The translations under genes were made by a program, and so were the position numbers. A stretch of 64,000 nucleotides of DNA from Polytrichum commune. Lineage: Eukaryota; Streptophyta; Polytrichopsida; Polytrichales; Polytrichaceae. Position 1 is the first letter of the stretch. Every line of letters begins with the position of its first letter. The stretch spans positions 40,225,501 to 40,289,500 of the forward strand of contig OX485805.1 of assembly GCA_950295325.1 (NCBI GenBank). The letters run 5' to 3'. Below the pieces are notes generated by a model, which worked only from the letters and a program-made list of their open reading frames with translations, did not search any database and was not told where the DNA came from. This document shows positions 10,940-23,599 of the stretch, in pieces.

Positions 10940-11155
10940 CATCTCAATTAATGTGTGTTTACTATTCATAGTGACGTAGTGCTATAACTATTTGAATGAG
11001 AATGTAATATGTTACCAAGCAAAGTCATTTATGTTCTATAATGTCCGAACAACCTATTGAGCTTTCGTTAGTAAAAGTTGAACTCCAGAGTAAGACATTA
11101 TTGAACTAGGTAACTCCAAATAGTAACATGTACTAATTGGGATAATCAGATTAGT
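10940..11155 (-). mobile_element. Dispersed MITE family D, copy 1
   Basis: Left CATCTCAATTAATGTGTGTT and right, reverse-complemented, GATTATCCCAATTAGTACATG are the two arms of an imperfect inverted repeat. The core GTTACCAAGCAAAG..TTCTATAATGTCC is the reverse complement of the core at 51154-51376. Further partial copies: 17345-17410, 20410-20525, 23430-23590 and around 39022-39065. Confidence 0.65.
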
Positions 11156-11159
11156 GTAA

Positions 11160-13410
11160 GGATTTAAAGTACACTAACAATAATTTGGGATGAAAAAACT
11201 TGTCAAATCAGTTATAAGAAGCGTCATAAGAAAAGTTGCCACAGTAACATAAAATACCATATGACACTAAATACAATACTTAGTGTATTCCCTTGTTGTT
11301 ACAACCATAATAAATGATTAACTTTGCATTGACTTCTGACCTTGACTCTTGGTAGTGGTAAACAGTTAGGGACAACCTTACTATTAAAAGTTGTAGAACA
11401 TTTACCAAGGGTTGACATGTGTCCGGAGGTTCATATTTGCTTGGCTCCATGGCTATAAACAATAATTGATTTTGCATTGACTTAGGATCAAGGTTTTGGT
11501 AGTGTTGAGGAATGACTATTGCCAAAATAAAATTTCATGGGTCCAACGATCAACTTTGCAACGATGGCTCATGTGTACATATGACGCATATGGTGCTTAT
11601 CTCCACCAAAATGAATGTTTGGTTATGTTGTGTTATCCGTCAAAAGCGACAAGATGGGTGATCCATGGAAAGAGGGCTTAAGCGCAATTCAAAGAATAGA
11701 TTTGGACTTAGGATTGTTGAGTTGCTCTAATGATAGTGAAATGGACATATCACTCATTATATTGGATTGGATTGGATTGGACTGGTGCTATTTGAAGTCT
11801 TGAAAGAAATAGGTTGAACATTAATAACTATGACTTTCTTAAGACAATGTTCCTCTGAACCTTGAACATGAAATCAAAGTGCACCAAAAAAACATAAAGT
11901 TGTAGCATCCAAATCTCCGACTTAGATTAAAAAAGTAACCTCCGGACTACATAGCATTTCAGGGCTTCTATGTTACATGAGTGAAGTGTGCTCATATACG
12001 ATAATTCCCTCTCCCCATCATGCACACCGAAGCCTTTGTCATAGTAATCATTGTTGTGTACACCTACCCACACATGCAATTTCCTTGAGGAAAGAATTTG
12101 GTAAGGACAATGTTTCCCTCATTGTCAAAGGCTATATTAAGCAAATCTCACATATGTTATCTTTAGTAATAGTTTCAACCCAAATATTTCTTGGGGGCAT
12201 AATATCTCTTGCAAACTTGTGATCACACTAAACTACACTACACCATCTATGGTATTTACTGACACTTATTATTTGGAGTTACGTTGTGCCTCGCGGCGAT
12301 CACACCCCCTTACGTTTTGTAACCACATGCGATAATGAGGTATTTAATGGGGGGATATTTATGTGCCTCTCAAGAATTGTTCCTTTCCTATTTGTAGATA
12401 AAAAGCTACTTTGACGTATTTTTTAGCACCTTATATTTATTTGTAATTTTTTAGAGAGGTTGATTTTTGGCATAATATTTTTTTTACAAATCGTACAAGT
12501 ACCAAATAGTGGACGGAATACTGTAACATTGCGAAACCAACTATGTGAGCAACAAACATTCTATACCATTCAAAGTGTCATTCATTTGGTTTCAATTAGT
12601 ATTGCCAATCCTAAACCATTCAAAGTACCATTCAAAACACAACCAATAGCACTTGGATACTAGTTTAAGTGTCCCACATGTTCAACATCATTGGAAAACA
12701 TCATTGGAAAACCCAACGGCCGTTGAGGAACGCCAACACATTCCTTCCCCCAAAACAATTCCACAACATTTCCCTCCATATTGATGGGTATCATTCAAAT
12801 TTGGATAAAAACTACACACTTCATTTAGGTAGGCAAATCCAAATTTATTCTACTAATCCTACTACACACTTTTAGGGGGATCCTATGTCTATGACCTTAT
12901 TTTTTTCCTACTGATTATTAAAATGAAGGAATTATCCACCACCCTGTTTTACATATAATCATGTAGGGGACATATTTCCAATGCTATGGTAAATCTAACA
13001 AAAATATAAATTCTACCCTAAGCAAATTAAATTGATATATATATATATTTTAATCTCACGTGGTTTTCTAAAATTTTGCTAGTCACCTCCTCGAGCGTTG
13101 TGCTATGACTTCTCACCAAGTAAAGTTGTTCATGTTTTCTATTATCTATGCTACCTATTTATTTGGTTGTTCTAATAATTGATGAAATCCATGGAAAATT
13201 TTATAGCATTGCATAATTTCAAATAATAAGTGACATTGATTACCATAAATGATGTACTTCTTGTGACTTATATTTGTCCGCACTATTGCCTTCATTTCTC
13301 AAGCATGTTGCAGTGACTAACATAGTTGGTTAAGAGTATATTGTCCAAATAATGACCTCCATATTGCAGAAAGACTCCCTATACTACCAAACACACTACG
13401 TGTGGAACTC
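11160..13410. other. Repeat debris, no gene recognised
   Basis: Contains family D pieces (11215-11300, 12225-12285), an AT dinucleotide run near 13034-13048, and at 12289-12330 a terminus-like string CGATCACACCCCCTTACGTT. Its reverse complement recurs at the right end of the element at 39762-40166. No coding frame stands out. Confidence 0.4.
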
Positions 13411-13419
13411 TACAATTTA

Positions 13420-14720
13420 TTCATTGCCCTCACCGCCCCAAAAGACTAATTGTAAAACGCATACATATATACTGACAATCTCAATAACATATATCTCATC
13501 AATAATCACATCCACCACCCCTCATCCCAACATAACCACCCGACAAACTACTTCTCTCAACCACAGTCCACCAAAATTCTATGGACCAAACACAACATAA
13601 CAATACAAAAAGTCAGAGCACACACTGGAATTTCAAGCAATGAAATCTCAAACCAACTAGCAAATGAAGGAACCACTTGCAATAAGCCAACCCCTAGACC
13701 CCCATACACATTGCACACACCATACCTTATTGGCTCAACGGAATCCCAAGAAGTGAACATCACGGAGAAATCCACAACCTCCAAACATACATAAACAAAT
13801 ACCATTGTGAACAAGAACTACGAATTGCAAAATCCAAATGCACATACATTGACAAATGGGTCTCTAACGAGAAAATCAATAAAAAGAAACTCTCATACCG
13901 TTCATGGAGAGCCTCAAGTGTATTTGATGCACAAATTACACAAACCTTAATATTTCAATACGCCCAATACATGGGAAACCACCAAAAGAACATTTTTTGG
14001 CCACTAACATATCCCAACCCCAACTGCACACTTTGCCCAAACCACAAAATTGACACATGGCCACGCCTACTCTCCACTTGCACCACCCACACATAAAAGG
14101 CCTTCGTAGAGCCCGACACAACAAAGCAATACACCAAATAGCCCACACATTCCAATCCAACAAACACACAAGGTGCTATACCCTAGTAAATGCAGGCAAC
14201 CAACTCAACCGGCCCCAAGCATCACAATTCCGACATGGTTAATACAAATGCACATGCCTCCCCAACACATGCACTTGCATGGCTCAGCTAAGCCCCAACA
14301 TATTATGTATACTAGGGGGCCCCATAGATAGCCATACACCCATCCCCCAAACCCATCAAACACCATACAATTCATAGAATTCACCAACTGTCATGATATA
14401 TTCCCAAATACTACCATAGGAGAAATAACAAACAAGTATGACCCCCTCATTCAGTCGTTAAAAATTGCAGATGGAATGTTAACCACTTATTACCATCCCA
14501 ACATGGGTGTGAGGAGCCATACATAAACAATCACTCAAAGCCCTAAAAAACCTTAAAATACCCCCTTGAGAAGTCAAAAAACTCATGAAACATACATCGA
14601 GTAGCCATAAAATATCTCACATACCTTCTCTGAAATAAAAGAAAGATCAACAACAATCAAACCCCAGTTGACTTGCTCCCATGAACTCAAACACCCACAC
14701 CTAATTCATTAAAAACTCAC
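13420..14720 (+). pseudogene. LINE retrotransposon remnant: RNase H, CCHC finger and restriction-like-endonuclease-type block
   Basis: A strongly A/C-rich stretch encodes, in three alternating plus frames, the C-terminal part of a LINE polyprotein. Frame of 13465: IYTDNLNNIYLI, then KVRAHTGISSNEISNQLANE, the RNase H pattern (Asp in YTD; H-x-G-x3-NE-x4-LA). Frame of 13728-14095: a linker with YWLNGIPRSEHHGEI, AQYMGNHQKNIFWP and then the finger CTLCPNHKIDTWPRLLSTC (C-x2-C, H, C). Frame of about 14087-14242: GLRRARHNKAIHQIAH and CYTLVNAGNQ. Frame of 14362: TIQFIEFTNCHDIFPN and KYDPLIQSL. The CCHC, ARHN, SPNI (expected RPDI) and IEF order is what R2-type LINE endonucleases show. Reverse transcriptase was not found upstream. 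At least three frameshifts and several stops make it inactive. Confidence 0.7.
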
Positions 14721-14829
14721 AAATGGCATTCCCCCCTCCCCTTGAAACTAGTATCTAAAGGAGCCCACCTCCTAGAAGGTAGAAAATCCGTCTACCCTAT
14801 CACCTGGTAAAATAGAATTAGGGTAAGGA

Positions 14830-15822
14830 AGAACGGCTCCCATTCACGTCGGTGCAAATTAAAAAAACCGATGTTATTTTTATTTTACTGGTAAACACTT
14901 CTAGAGTATAGGCACCCATAACCGATCACTTTAGAGATTTTGTGCCAACTTTGGAGAAGTATAAGGTAGTGCAAATTTTCCCATGTAGTTAGATAGAAAT
15001 CAAAAGGATTGCAAACTTTTGGGTAATTTTATTCCTTAAATTGAAATCTTGTGAATTTTTGAGACCAAAAGTTGGCCCGTACATATTACCAATGTCTAGA
15101 GGTTGCCAAAACTGCTCATTTTAACCCCTCGTTTCTCCTCCCTTTAGCACTTAAAACCAAGACATGTGTCATGAGACTATTAATTTTGGCCTGATCAAAA
15201 TTTAGTCCCAAACTAATTGAACTTCCAATACCTATAGATTGCCAATGGGGTCCTAATTGGGAATAGGCGTCTCTACTATATCAATACTTCAATGTGCTAT
15301 GTGTGTTGAATAAAAATAACGCCCATATCTAAGTACCAACATGAATGTGAGCCCGTTAGCCTAATGCTGGTCATGGATATCATGATGCAACATAAGGTGT
15401 TATGCCTCCTTTGGGAGGTGGGCTCTGAAGGTGTACTAGTTATCCTAGTTTATTGAGAAGGAGAGACGGGTACTTGTTTATTATCAAGTTTCCTTTTGTT
15501 TAGGTATATGTGTTGAAATATCATAAAGCCTCATTGGTGTATGGAATGCCACATAAATTACAATTGGAAGGGCCTGAGAACCTGTAGATAATGATCAAAA
15601 ACTCACGGGAAGTGGTCCTGAAGTCCTTTCTGCCAAAGGGAGTTGACTGAGCTATTGCCAAAAAGAGACTTCCAAGCACAAAATGATGAGTCTCAGCTTA
15701 TGAACAAGCTAGAAAATAAGATATACATCGCATGTTTGTCTTCTGGTGTAGATAATAAAGCACACACACAAATGTCACTTGTTTGGGAGGAGGGAAGCAC
15801 TACAAGACTTTCACCCTCTCAT
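14830..15822. other. No gene recognised
   Basis: Contains GGCTCCCATTCACGTCGGTG near 14846-14866, echoed at 36488-36510 (GGCTTCCATTCACATTGGTG), so probably a piece of another dispersed element. Otherwise nothing supported. Confidence 0.35.
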
Positions 15823-15972
15823 GCCCCAATCACACCAAACTTTCCGTCCGGTGCCAATTGTGAAATTGCTGGGGATTATGTTCAAAAATGGATGTTGACG
15901 CACCACTTTTCACATTGTTACAGTCGGAGATGCTGACGGATGGTACTAGAAGTGGTTGGTGCGATCAGCCCC
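15823..15972. mobile_element. 150-bp palindromic-ended MITE, family E, single copy
   Basis: Begins GCCCCAATCACACCAAACTTTCCGT and ends TTGGTGCGATCAGCCCC, imperfect inverted ends of about 15 bases. Two more copies stand head-to-tail at 35323-35627. Confidence 0.65.
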
Positions 15973-16492
15973 TCAAACAACTTGCTTCATGCTGAAATTT
16001 GTTTTCTTAACAAGAAAAGTCTTGGTTTACTAACATAAAACTATGAAGATCACGGTTTGATGTCATTGGGCTTTTGCCAATGCAAGGTAGTTATGGGCAT
16101 CCAAATCTAATGTTAAAATCTACCTTCTAGTGGCAAAGAACCAATGGCAACAACTTGTGATCCTTGTAGTGTAACATGAGTCTTAAGCTAGTAGAATAAT
16201 ACGACCTTGACCCTCTTCTACTTTTGTAATTTAACACATCCTTGACCCAAGCATGAGTGTAGTGTGTAAGCATGATATGTTTCCAAAATGTTGAATGCGT
16301 TTGTGAAGCTAGTTGAAATCTCTTCAAACCAACTTGTGATCTCATATTGATTTGACTCCGGAATCATCTTCAAAGTGCTTGATTTAGTCTACTTGAGGTT
16401 GCTTGCGGTGAATCGGCAACAAACCTACGTGGGGTCAAGTTCTCTTGACCTATGTTGGATGGATGAGAGATATGCTCGTATATGATAATTTC

Positions 16493-17185
16493 TTGGGGGA
16501 CGGACTCTTCATTGGAAACCTAAATGATGTGTGTAGGTCACTATGAAATTAAACCCCCTATATACGAGAACTTTATGGAGAGAAACCAATGTATACGTAC
16601 TAAGTACATGCTAGAAAATGGACTCATGTATTTAAACTAAGCTTTTCACTTTAATGTGAAATATGCCTCCACTACGTATACAATATATAAATCACAAATT
16701 AAATATGCCTTTACTACATATAAAATCCGTTTTCACTTTCCAATGAGAAATCGTACATATTTCAAAATAACATACAACTTAATGACTGCATCAAATAAAC
16801 AATGACAAAAGCATATTAACTTAGCCACATTGGAGAGGAAAACTCAAGGGAGCCCATGAGCACTCCAAGAGCCTCCATTTTGGAAACACCTAGAACCCAA
16901 TATGTAAATCCTAACAAGAATGGATAGGGTAGTCATTAAGGACTCTTACCATATGACAATAGTGGATGAAAATAACATATATATTATCAAGTGTTTCTCT
17001 AAATCCTAGGGCCCCTTTTGTACATCTACCTTAACATCATATTTATTTATAACCTTTTTGGATGTATACACTAGAGGAAAATAATACCTCTCTGTTATGT
17101 ATACTACGTACGCTAATGGCTCATATAATACCCCTTCTTACACTCACATTAGTTCATATGTGGTATGAAGAGTCCACCCCTCTGG
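16493..17185. mobile_element. Non-autonomous Mutator-like element with exact 9-bp target duplication
   Basis: The 9-base string GATAATTTC flanks it on both sides (16484-16492 and 17186-17194). The left end is TTGGGGGACGGACTCTTCAT and the right end, reverse-complemented, CCAGAGGGGTGGACTCTTCA. A 9-bp duplication is the hallmark of Mutator-like elements. No coding is seen in its 693 bp. Related copies: about 60110-60545 and 63878-64000 (cut by the window end). Confidence 0.75.
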
Positions 17186-17194
17186 GATAATTTC

Positions 17195-18186
17195 CCTCTG
17201 GATGTGGATCACTTGTGGATGATTGAGCGAAATGGTTGAGATTAACAAACTGAAGGGTCAACAATACCCATACGATGCTATGTAAGTTGATTTAGGTTTG
17301 TATTCTCCAGTGTCAAGTGAAAGAAGCTCAATATTGAGACCTTGATGATATTTACATTGATTATCCCAATTATAATGTGTTATTATTTGGAGTTATGCAA
17401 TGCAATAATGTCTTACTCATGACTTCAAATTTATTTATTTTTAACAAAAGTCCAATAGGTTGTTGATGAGATACAATTTAGATTCAAGGCCGGAGGGTTA
17501 GAATTGCACACTAGAATTAGGATCACAAGAAGAGGAACATGAAGTACCAAGTAGCCTTGAGCCCAAGAGCCAGATCCAAGCCACCTCAACGAAGGAATAT
17601 TGAGAAGACACTTCCACGGGAATACAAGGAAGATGTGTGGTAATAGGGCACCTAAACCCACGGTGATAGGGTGGTAAGAGATTATGAGAAGATCCAAAAT
17701 AAGCAAGGGGATTATGAGTAATACCATTATGAGATAAAATAGAATAGAGTGTAAGGAATGTTAGAGTAGCAATTATCATAATGAGAAGGAAATAAGTATA
17801 CCTTATATACCAACTCAATTATTTTGAGCCACCTCACCTAAACCTAGAGGATGTGGAAACTACCAATATAGTTTTAGTAAAAGTATTTAGTGTCTTACAC
17901 TTCTACACATAATGGGCATATGTAGCTATTGTATAGATATAAGTAAAACTTCTAGAAACACGGACATACAAAAAGGCTTGATATTTATAACCATTTAAGT
18001 GAAGCTCTCATCTATGAGGGTCATAAAAAAATTTGATCTAGATAAGAGGAGATAGATATTACTTAAAGGTGTAGATTTTAGTTAGAAAAAATAGACTATA
18101 TTTAGGAAGATATTTTTGGAAAACTTATCTCTTTTCATAGCAATGAAGTTATCTTAAGATTGAGTGTTAAACAAAACTTTAGTTTA
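17195..18186. other. No gene recognised
   Basis: Includes a family D arm at 17345-17410. Two overlapping open frames of about 100 codons on the minus strand (17431-17818) lack family motifs and shadow each other. Confidence 0.35.
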
Positions 18187-19204
18187 GGGGCGGTTTACAC
18201 TATGGACCATGAAGTTGGACCAGGGCTCTGCAAGGCAGCTGATTGGCTCTTGAAGTTGTCCCGGGACAACTTCAGTTTACACTAAGGAAAAAATGGCAGA
18301 GGGACCATGGAGGTTGAGGTCCCCCAAAAAAACTGGCTTAGATGTGTTTCATCAAACAATGCGGGACATCTAGAACTCAAGAATTCAAGTGCAGATTTGT
18401 TTTTTTGGTCTACCAGCTGCAATGTTTGGAATTTGGGGGCGTGTAATGTACCGTTGGAAAGGTCTCAAAAATACCTTTCCAAAGGTATATTACACGCCCC
18501 AAAATGTTAAAAAATACACTTGCAAAACAAAAAAGAAAAATACGTAGTCGTTTAGTGACTGCATATCAGGGTGGTCAAAAGAAGCGCAAAGGGAAATCTT
18601 CTAACATTAATTATCAAAGAATTGAAATTTAGTGTTGAGCAAGGTTGGGTGGTAACAACATTAGATATAATCAAACACTAAATATTCTATTTAGTGTAGT
18701 GACAACACAAGGTACATGTCACATGTAAATTACATTGAACATGTACAAATTGAATCGCTCAGTTTTTTTTATAAAAATTGTTGTGAGAAGATTTGCAAGC
18801 CACATCTTCAACACATTTAACAAGAAGTGAAGACAGTTGAGGCCCAAAAGATGACAAGAGAATGATCAAACTTTAAGGTGAAAAGAAGAAAAAACTAAGT
18901 GACAAGATAAGTGAAGGCATGTGTAGGCAAGTGAAGGCAAATTAAAGTCAACAAAATGGTCAAACTTCATTTTTTTCCCAAAACTGCCCTTTTTGGGCTT
19001 ATATTAAAAAAATTAGCACATCCACTTCTTGCCGCATGGTCATTCCTCTTGGTCCACATTCGGTTTACACCTAGTGAGGGGCCCAACGGCTTTGTAAATC
19101 AAATTTTTAAGAACTCGGACCATGAAATGTAGACCATGAACTTGTACCGCAGAATAAGGCATCTTCCGTGGGACGAGTTCATGGTCTATGGTGTAAACCG
19201 CCCC
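18187..19204. mobile_element. PIF/Harbinger-type non-autonomous element, TTA target duplication
   Basis: Left end GGGGCGGTTTACACTATGGA and right end, reverse-complemented, GGGGCGGTTTACACCATAGA give terminal inverted repeats that run on through CCATGAA. TTA flanks both ends (18184-18186 and 19205-19207). TWA duplications with G-rich ends are typical of PIF/Harbinger and Tourist elements. The 1018-bp body has no transposase. Confidence 0.8.
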
Positions 19205-19207
19205 TTA

Positions 19208-22000
19208 CTTTGTATCTCTCCTCGTGGAGACACTCTTTTTAAATATACTTACAATTTTTCTACTCAAGAGTGTGATCTCTCCTCCTTTCTCAAATCCCTT
19301 GTGGGTTGTTGGATGTTGTGATATTTGAGTGGATTATCAATTAAGAGGAGAGTGATCTCCTTTTGAGCAAACACTCAAAAAAGTAGTGTGAGGGTGAGAT
19401 ACAAGTGCTCAAGGTTTTGGAGAATGATTGTGACTTTGAATTGAAATGATGATTGTGTTAACCTCAACACATTTTGAAGTTTGAGTGATTAAATGTTCAA
19501 GTCCATTCTTCTCTTCTTTTGTGAGATTCCTCAAAATGGAAAATTAACAATGTGAATATCTTTCATTCTAAATTCAAGGTCTTACTCACTTTAAGTTGGG
19601 ATGTTTAAGAGATGTTTAAGAGATAATGGAAGTCTTAATTTTTGAAGTCACAAGTGAGACTATTAGAGTGTTATTTGATAAAGTATGTGGAGTATAATAT
19701 TTATAATTATGTCAATGTAGTTAAACGCGTCATAAGCATTGTCAATATATTTATAGGTATATAGGTATCATACTTATATATTGAGTGATAACACTTGAAC
19801 TAAAAGAAGAAAGACACAAGAATATGCATATTCTATCACTTAAGACATTAATAACCAATTCTCAGTACTCCTATATCTTATCAAGGAAGTGATATGATGT
19901 TATACAAGCTACCCTACTCTTATAATAAAGTTAAGGGTTGAGTATGTAAATTGATGCGAGTATCTATATAAATGAATTGACATTGAAAGACTTATGTTGT
20001 TACGGAAGTCATAAAGTGAACTAAAACCTTGACCTTCTTCGAGAAATGTAATCGAGACCTCGAAGGGTTCTTTTGTCATCAATAATAAAGGATATTGATT
20101 AATGTAACTTGGCTTAATATGATATGGATAGAACTTTAGGGTATTGGTACACCTCCAAGAGCTCACTCCATCTCACAATCAATGAGTTTTATATTGAGAG
20201 TGAGATAATCAAGATTGCGATCCCTTAATTCCAAGAGCATTTATATTCAAATCATAGGAAGAAGGGAAGTTAATAAGTTAGAGAAGGGCTTAACTGAGCA
20301 CATCAATGAGACACGATAGTTCTCAAGCGATTACAATTTAACATGGTGTGCATCATGAGTCCTCTTAGCTTACTGCAAAGAAGCAACCCACGGTGTTCAT
20401 CAGTTGTCCAGACATTGTAAAACATACATTACTTTGTTTGGTAAAATGATACATTCTCCTTGAATAGTTAAAGCACTATGTAACTATGAATAGTAATATG
20501 CACTAATTGGGATAATTAGTGTAGTCTCAAAATATTGAAATGTCATATCTTAAATATACTTAACCTGACCTTCGTAGCCATATATATTACCATATCTGTT
20601 CACACTAGGTTTGGTCTAGCATCACAAAAGGGTCAAATCTATTTCATGCTTGTGAATCTTCTTTTCATAATATTTCATGTTTTATATTAACCTCTACATG
20701 ATTACTTTGTTGATATTACCACACACATCATCATCATAATTGTTAAACATTGTAAAGCTATATATTGGATGTATAGAGCAGCAATTGATATTGTAGCACT
20801 GGTGCCGTCGGCACTAAAAGGTAGAAGCGTCCAATTTTGACACTGATTCCAACACCTATTTTTCCCCCGAAGTGGGCAATTACGTACTTCAACATGGACA
20901 CCAATTGTGTTATTCTAAAGACAAAAAAACACAATTCATTGGTTGAGGGCAACAAAATGTCAACAATCAACATTGTCTACTTTGGGGGGGGGCTATGTGA
21001 CTAGGAAAGGATAAATGAGGTCTGTAACATTAAACAATTATATAGAAATTATATATGCTTTAATTTATATGGTCTTAATGTCATTGCGCTCATAACACAA
21101 TTGCAAATCCACATAAAATATTGAATAATTTGTTTGGGTTTGATAAGAGATCAAAGTGCTCAAAGTGTCCGCAGTAGGTTCTTCTACCAAAATTTCAAGG
21201 CTCCTCCACAATCGCTTTGGATTGGGAAATGGAGGGAATTGTGGTAGTATCGGTGGAGATGTTGCTTATGTTATTGTTTCTTTAGGTTTGGCATTTTACT
21301 AACTTATTCCAATCTTTAGTACAATGATTCATACAATAAAGGAGATGAAACCACAAGTTTAGTCCCAAACCTTCAGTTAATGAGGATAAACACAAAGTCA
21401 CTCAAGTTTTTTTAATGCTTAAACTATTATGTACAAATAGTGGTGTCGGGCTATTAAAATCCAACTTTCTAGCTTGTCCTGCTAGGATGGGTGGGACAAG
21501 CTAGCCTCGCATAGGTCAGTCCGAAATAAGATGGTCAGTCCTATGCGCATATCCTATTTTGGATCCTAAAATTCTCTTGAAGTTTGAGAGGTGGAGAGAG
21601 AAGGTCCGAGAATTGCACCCAACTTTCAAAATAGGCTCCAATGTATGATGAGCTAAGGAGTTGTTAATAAAAAAAATTCTCCAGTAAGAATAAAACCCAC
21701 AATTTGATCCCTCTTTGAGGGACTTCACGGATAACTCTAGTGTTCGGACAAATTTTTTAGCACAATCGGTCAAAATTCTAATGTTTCCAAGTCCAACCAA
21801 TTGCATGTTGACATCTTTCGGATCCTTTATTTACTTGAAATATATTCCATAGATTCCTCTAAGTTGATTGGTAATCCTCCTGAAGTCTTGAACTTCAACC
21901 AGTTGTTTCTCAAACTCAACTAGTTGCCTTCACACATCATTCGAAAACAAACAGATTCATGCCACACAAATTGCAACCATGTGGCGTGAGAAAACAAAGA
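19208..22000. other. Repeat debris, no gene recognised
   Basis: Contains a family D piece (20410-20525) and a G homopolymer near 20984-20992. A 96-codon minus-strand frame at 21516-21806 has no recognisable motif. Confidence 0.35.
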
Positions 22001-22002
22001 GT

Positions 22003-22830
22003 AAGGTAGAGGGTGCCTCAATTAACACTTTAAGCTATTGCACGTACATATGACTATGTGGTGGTTATAGAAATTGTATAATCACGTTATCCTTTAGACT
22101 CCAACTAAAAGTAAAGAAGTTTAAAATATTCTTAGCCACAACATAATTTTTTGAATATTCAAAGTCAAAATCGGTAGTTTTTTTTAATCCGCTACCTAGG
22201 CCATGCTAGTAATGTGAATTAACATGCCAAGGACCAAGTCCTTACCGTAACACCATAGCAGGTTCATCACCTGGCGAACGAATATTTATTTATTTTGAAA
22301 AAATAAGGTTTGTTTGCTTAAAATAGATTTTTTGAAATTCGTTCTTCTATTTTGAGGAAAAATAATAATTCGTCCTGGAACAGAGTAGATGTACCGGGAT
22401 GACAACTTAAATTGATTTTTCAACAGAGTCTGCTTCACCCAACTTTCTGGATTTTCGTTCTTTTCATAATATAATTTTCCATAATTTCGTTCTTCATGGC
22501 CTGAAATTTCTGATTTTTTTTTTTTTTTTTTGGGGAATTATTTAAGAACGAACCTGGTATGGTGTTACGGTAATCACATTGGCCTTAAACTTAGCTAGTT
22601 TGGGTAACCCCCTTCTTTGCCATTTAATCCCATCTTATAGCCCCGCCTGCAATCACCTTTCCCTGCTAGCTCCTCCGTGCCAATGCCTTTCACTGCATAA
22701 TTGACCCAATGGTCCTGGGGTCTTGTCATGCTACCCTAAAGGGTTCCGACCCCTTGCACCACAATACACCCTAATTTCTTTCGTAATATCAACCCCCATA
22801 ATGCCACTCACTCTCTAATATCCCGAAACC
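22003..22830. mobile_element. AAGGTAGAGGGTG element, copy split by a later insertion
   Basis: Starts AAGGTAGAGGGTGCCTCAATTA and then CACTTTAAGCTATTGCACGTAC, following 32861 onward. The match stops at 22244, where a TA-flanked MITE is inserted, and resumes after 22573 with a CCCCGCCTGCAATCACC block (compare CCCCCGCCTGCATTGCC at about 33081) and a GCATAATTGACCC block. The right end is not clear. Confidence 0.55.
22245..22570. mobile_element. TA-flanked MITE with 21-bp terminal inverted repeats, nested
   Basis: Left end CCGTAACACCATAGCAGGTT and right end, reverse-complemented, CCGTAACACCATACCAGGTT. TA lies on both sides (22243-22244 and 22571-22572). The near-identical ends suggest a fairly recent insertion. 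The body carries a long T run near 22514-22531 and short inner inverted strings GTTCGTT/AACGAA. The TA target suggests a mariner-like class, but the termini are not standard Stowaway. Confidence 0.8.
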
Positions 22831-23429
22831 CTCGGGAACGGATGTTCATAGCTCAAATCTCACTTCTTATTGCCACGTTTCTCTCCCTGATATCATGAAT
22901 TTTGTCATTAATGCAAACCACCCAAGAAGTCAACCCACACCCTCACATTGCGCCATGTGTCAATATGTGGAGTGTCACCTTCTTATTCTTATTCTTCATC
23001 TTCCTCTTCTTATGCCACTTATTGAATGTTGGTGCATGCATATGCCACGTTGCCCGGGGGCCAAGTGGAGTGGACCACACCACACCATTAAAATGTTGCA
23101 CTTTGTGTTATTCTATAGTGTCACATTGCTACACTAATTCTATAGTATCACGCATCCATGTTAACACTACAAAACTCTGTAATATCACGTGCACTTTGGT
23201 TGCCACAGGTGTGATACTACGGAGTTTAAAGTGCACCCGACTCCCCTTTGCAACAAAACTGACCCCCTTCTGCTACAAAGCTCACCTTTTTTTGCTATAG
23301 AACCAAAACCCTTAGCACTACAAACCCCGTCCCCCTCATGCCTTCATCTAACCACCTTGGGTTTAGGGGCCTACCTCCTTGGTAGCAAGATTGATGTTGG
23401 ATGACAACCCAAGTTTTCAACATTAATGA

Positions 23430-23590
23430 TACTACACTAAATATGATATTTAGTGGTACTTACTATTTGGAATTGTGAGATGCTATATCTATTTACTGTA
23501 TATCTCATATTTTACCAACAAATTTCAAACTGGTTGTTTGGGCATTATAAAACATCAACAACTTTGCTTGGTAAATAATTATTATTAAAA
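23430..23590 (+). repeat. Family D MITE, partial copy
   Basis: ACACTAAATATGATATTTAGTG, ACTTACTATTTGGAATTG, TTACCAACAAATTTC and GGCATTATAAAACATCAACA follow the left half of 51154-51376. The right arm is missing. Confidence 0.65.
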
Positions 23591-23599
23591 GGTGAGAGT

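Noticed and set aside
17431-17818. Overlapping hydrophobic minus-strand frames
   Set aside because: Look like membrane proteins only because the strand is T-rich; no family resemblance.
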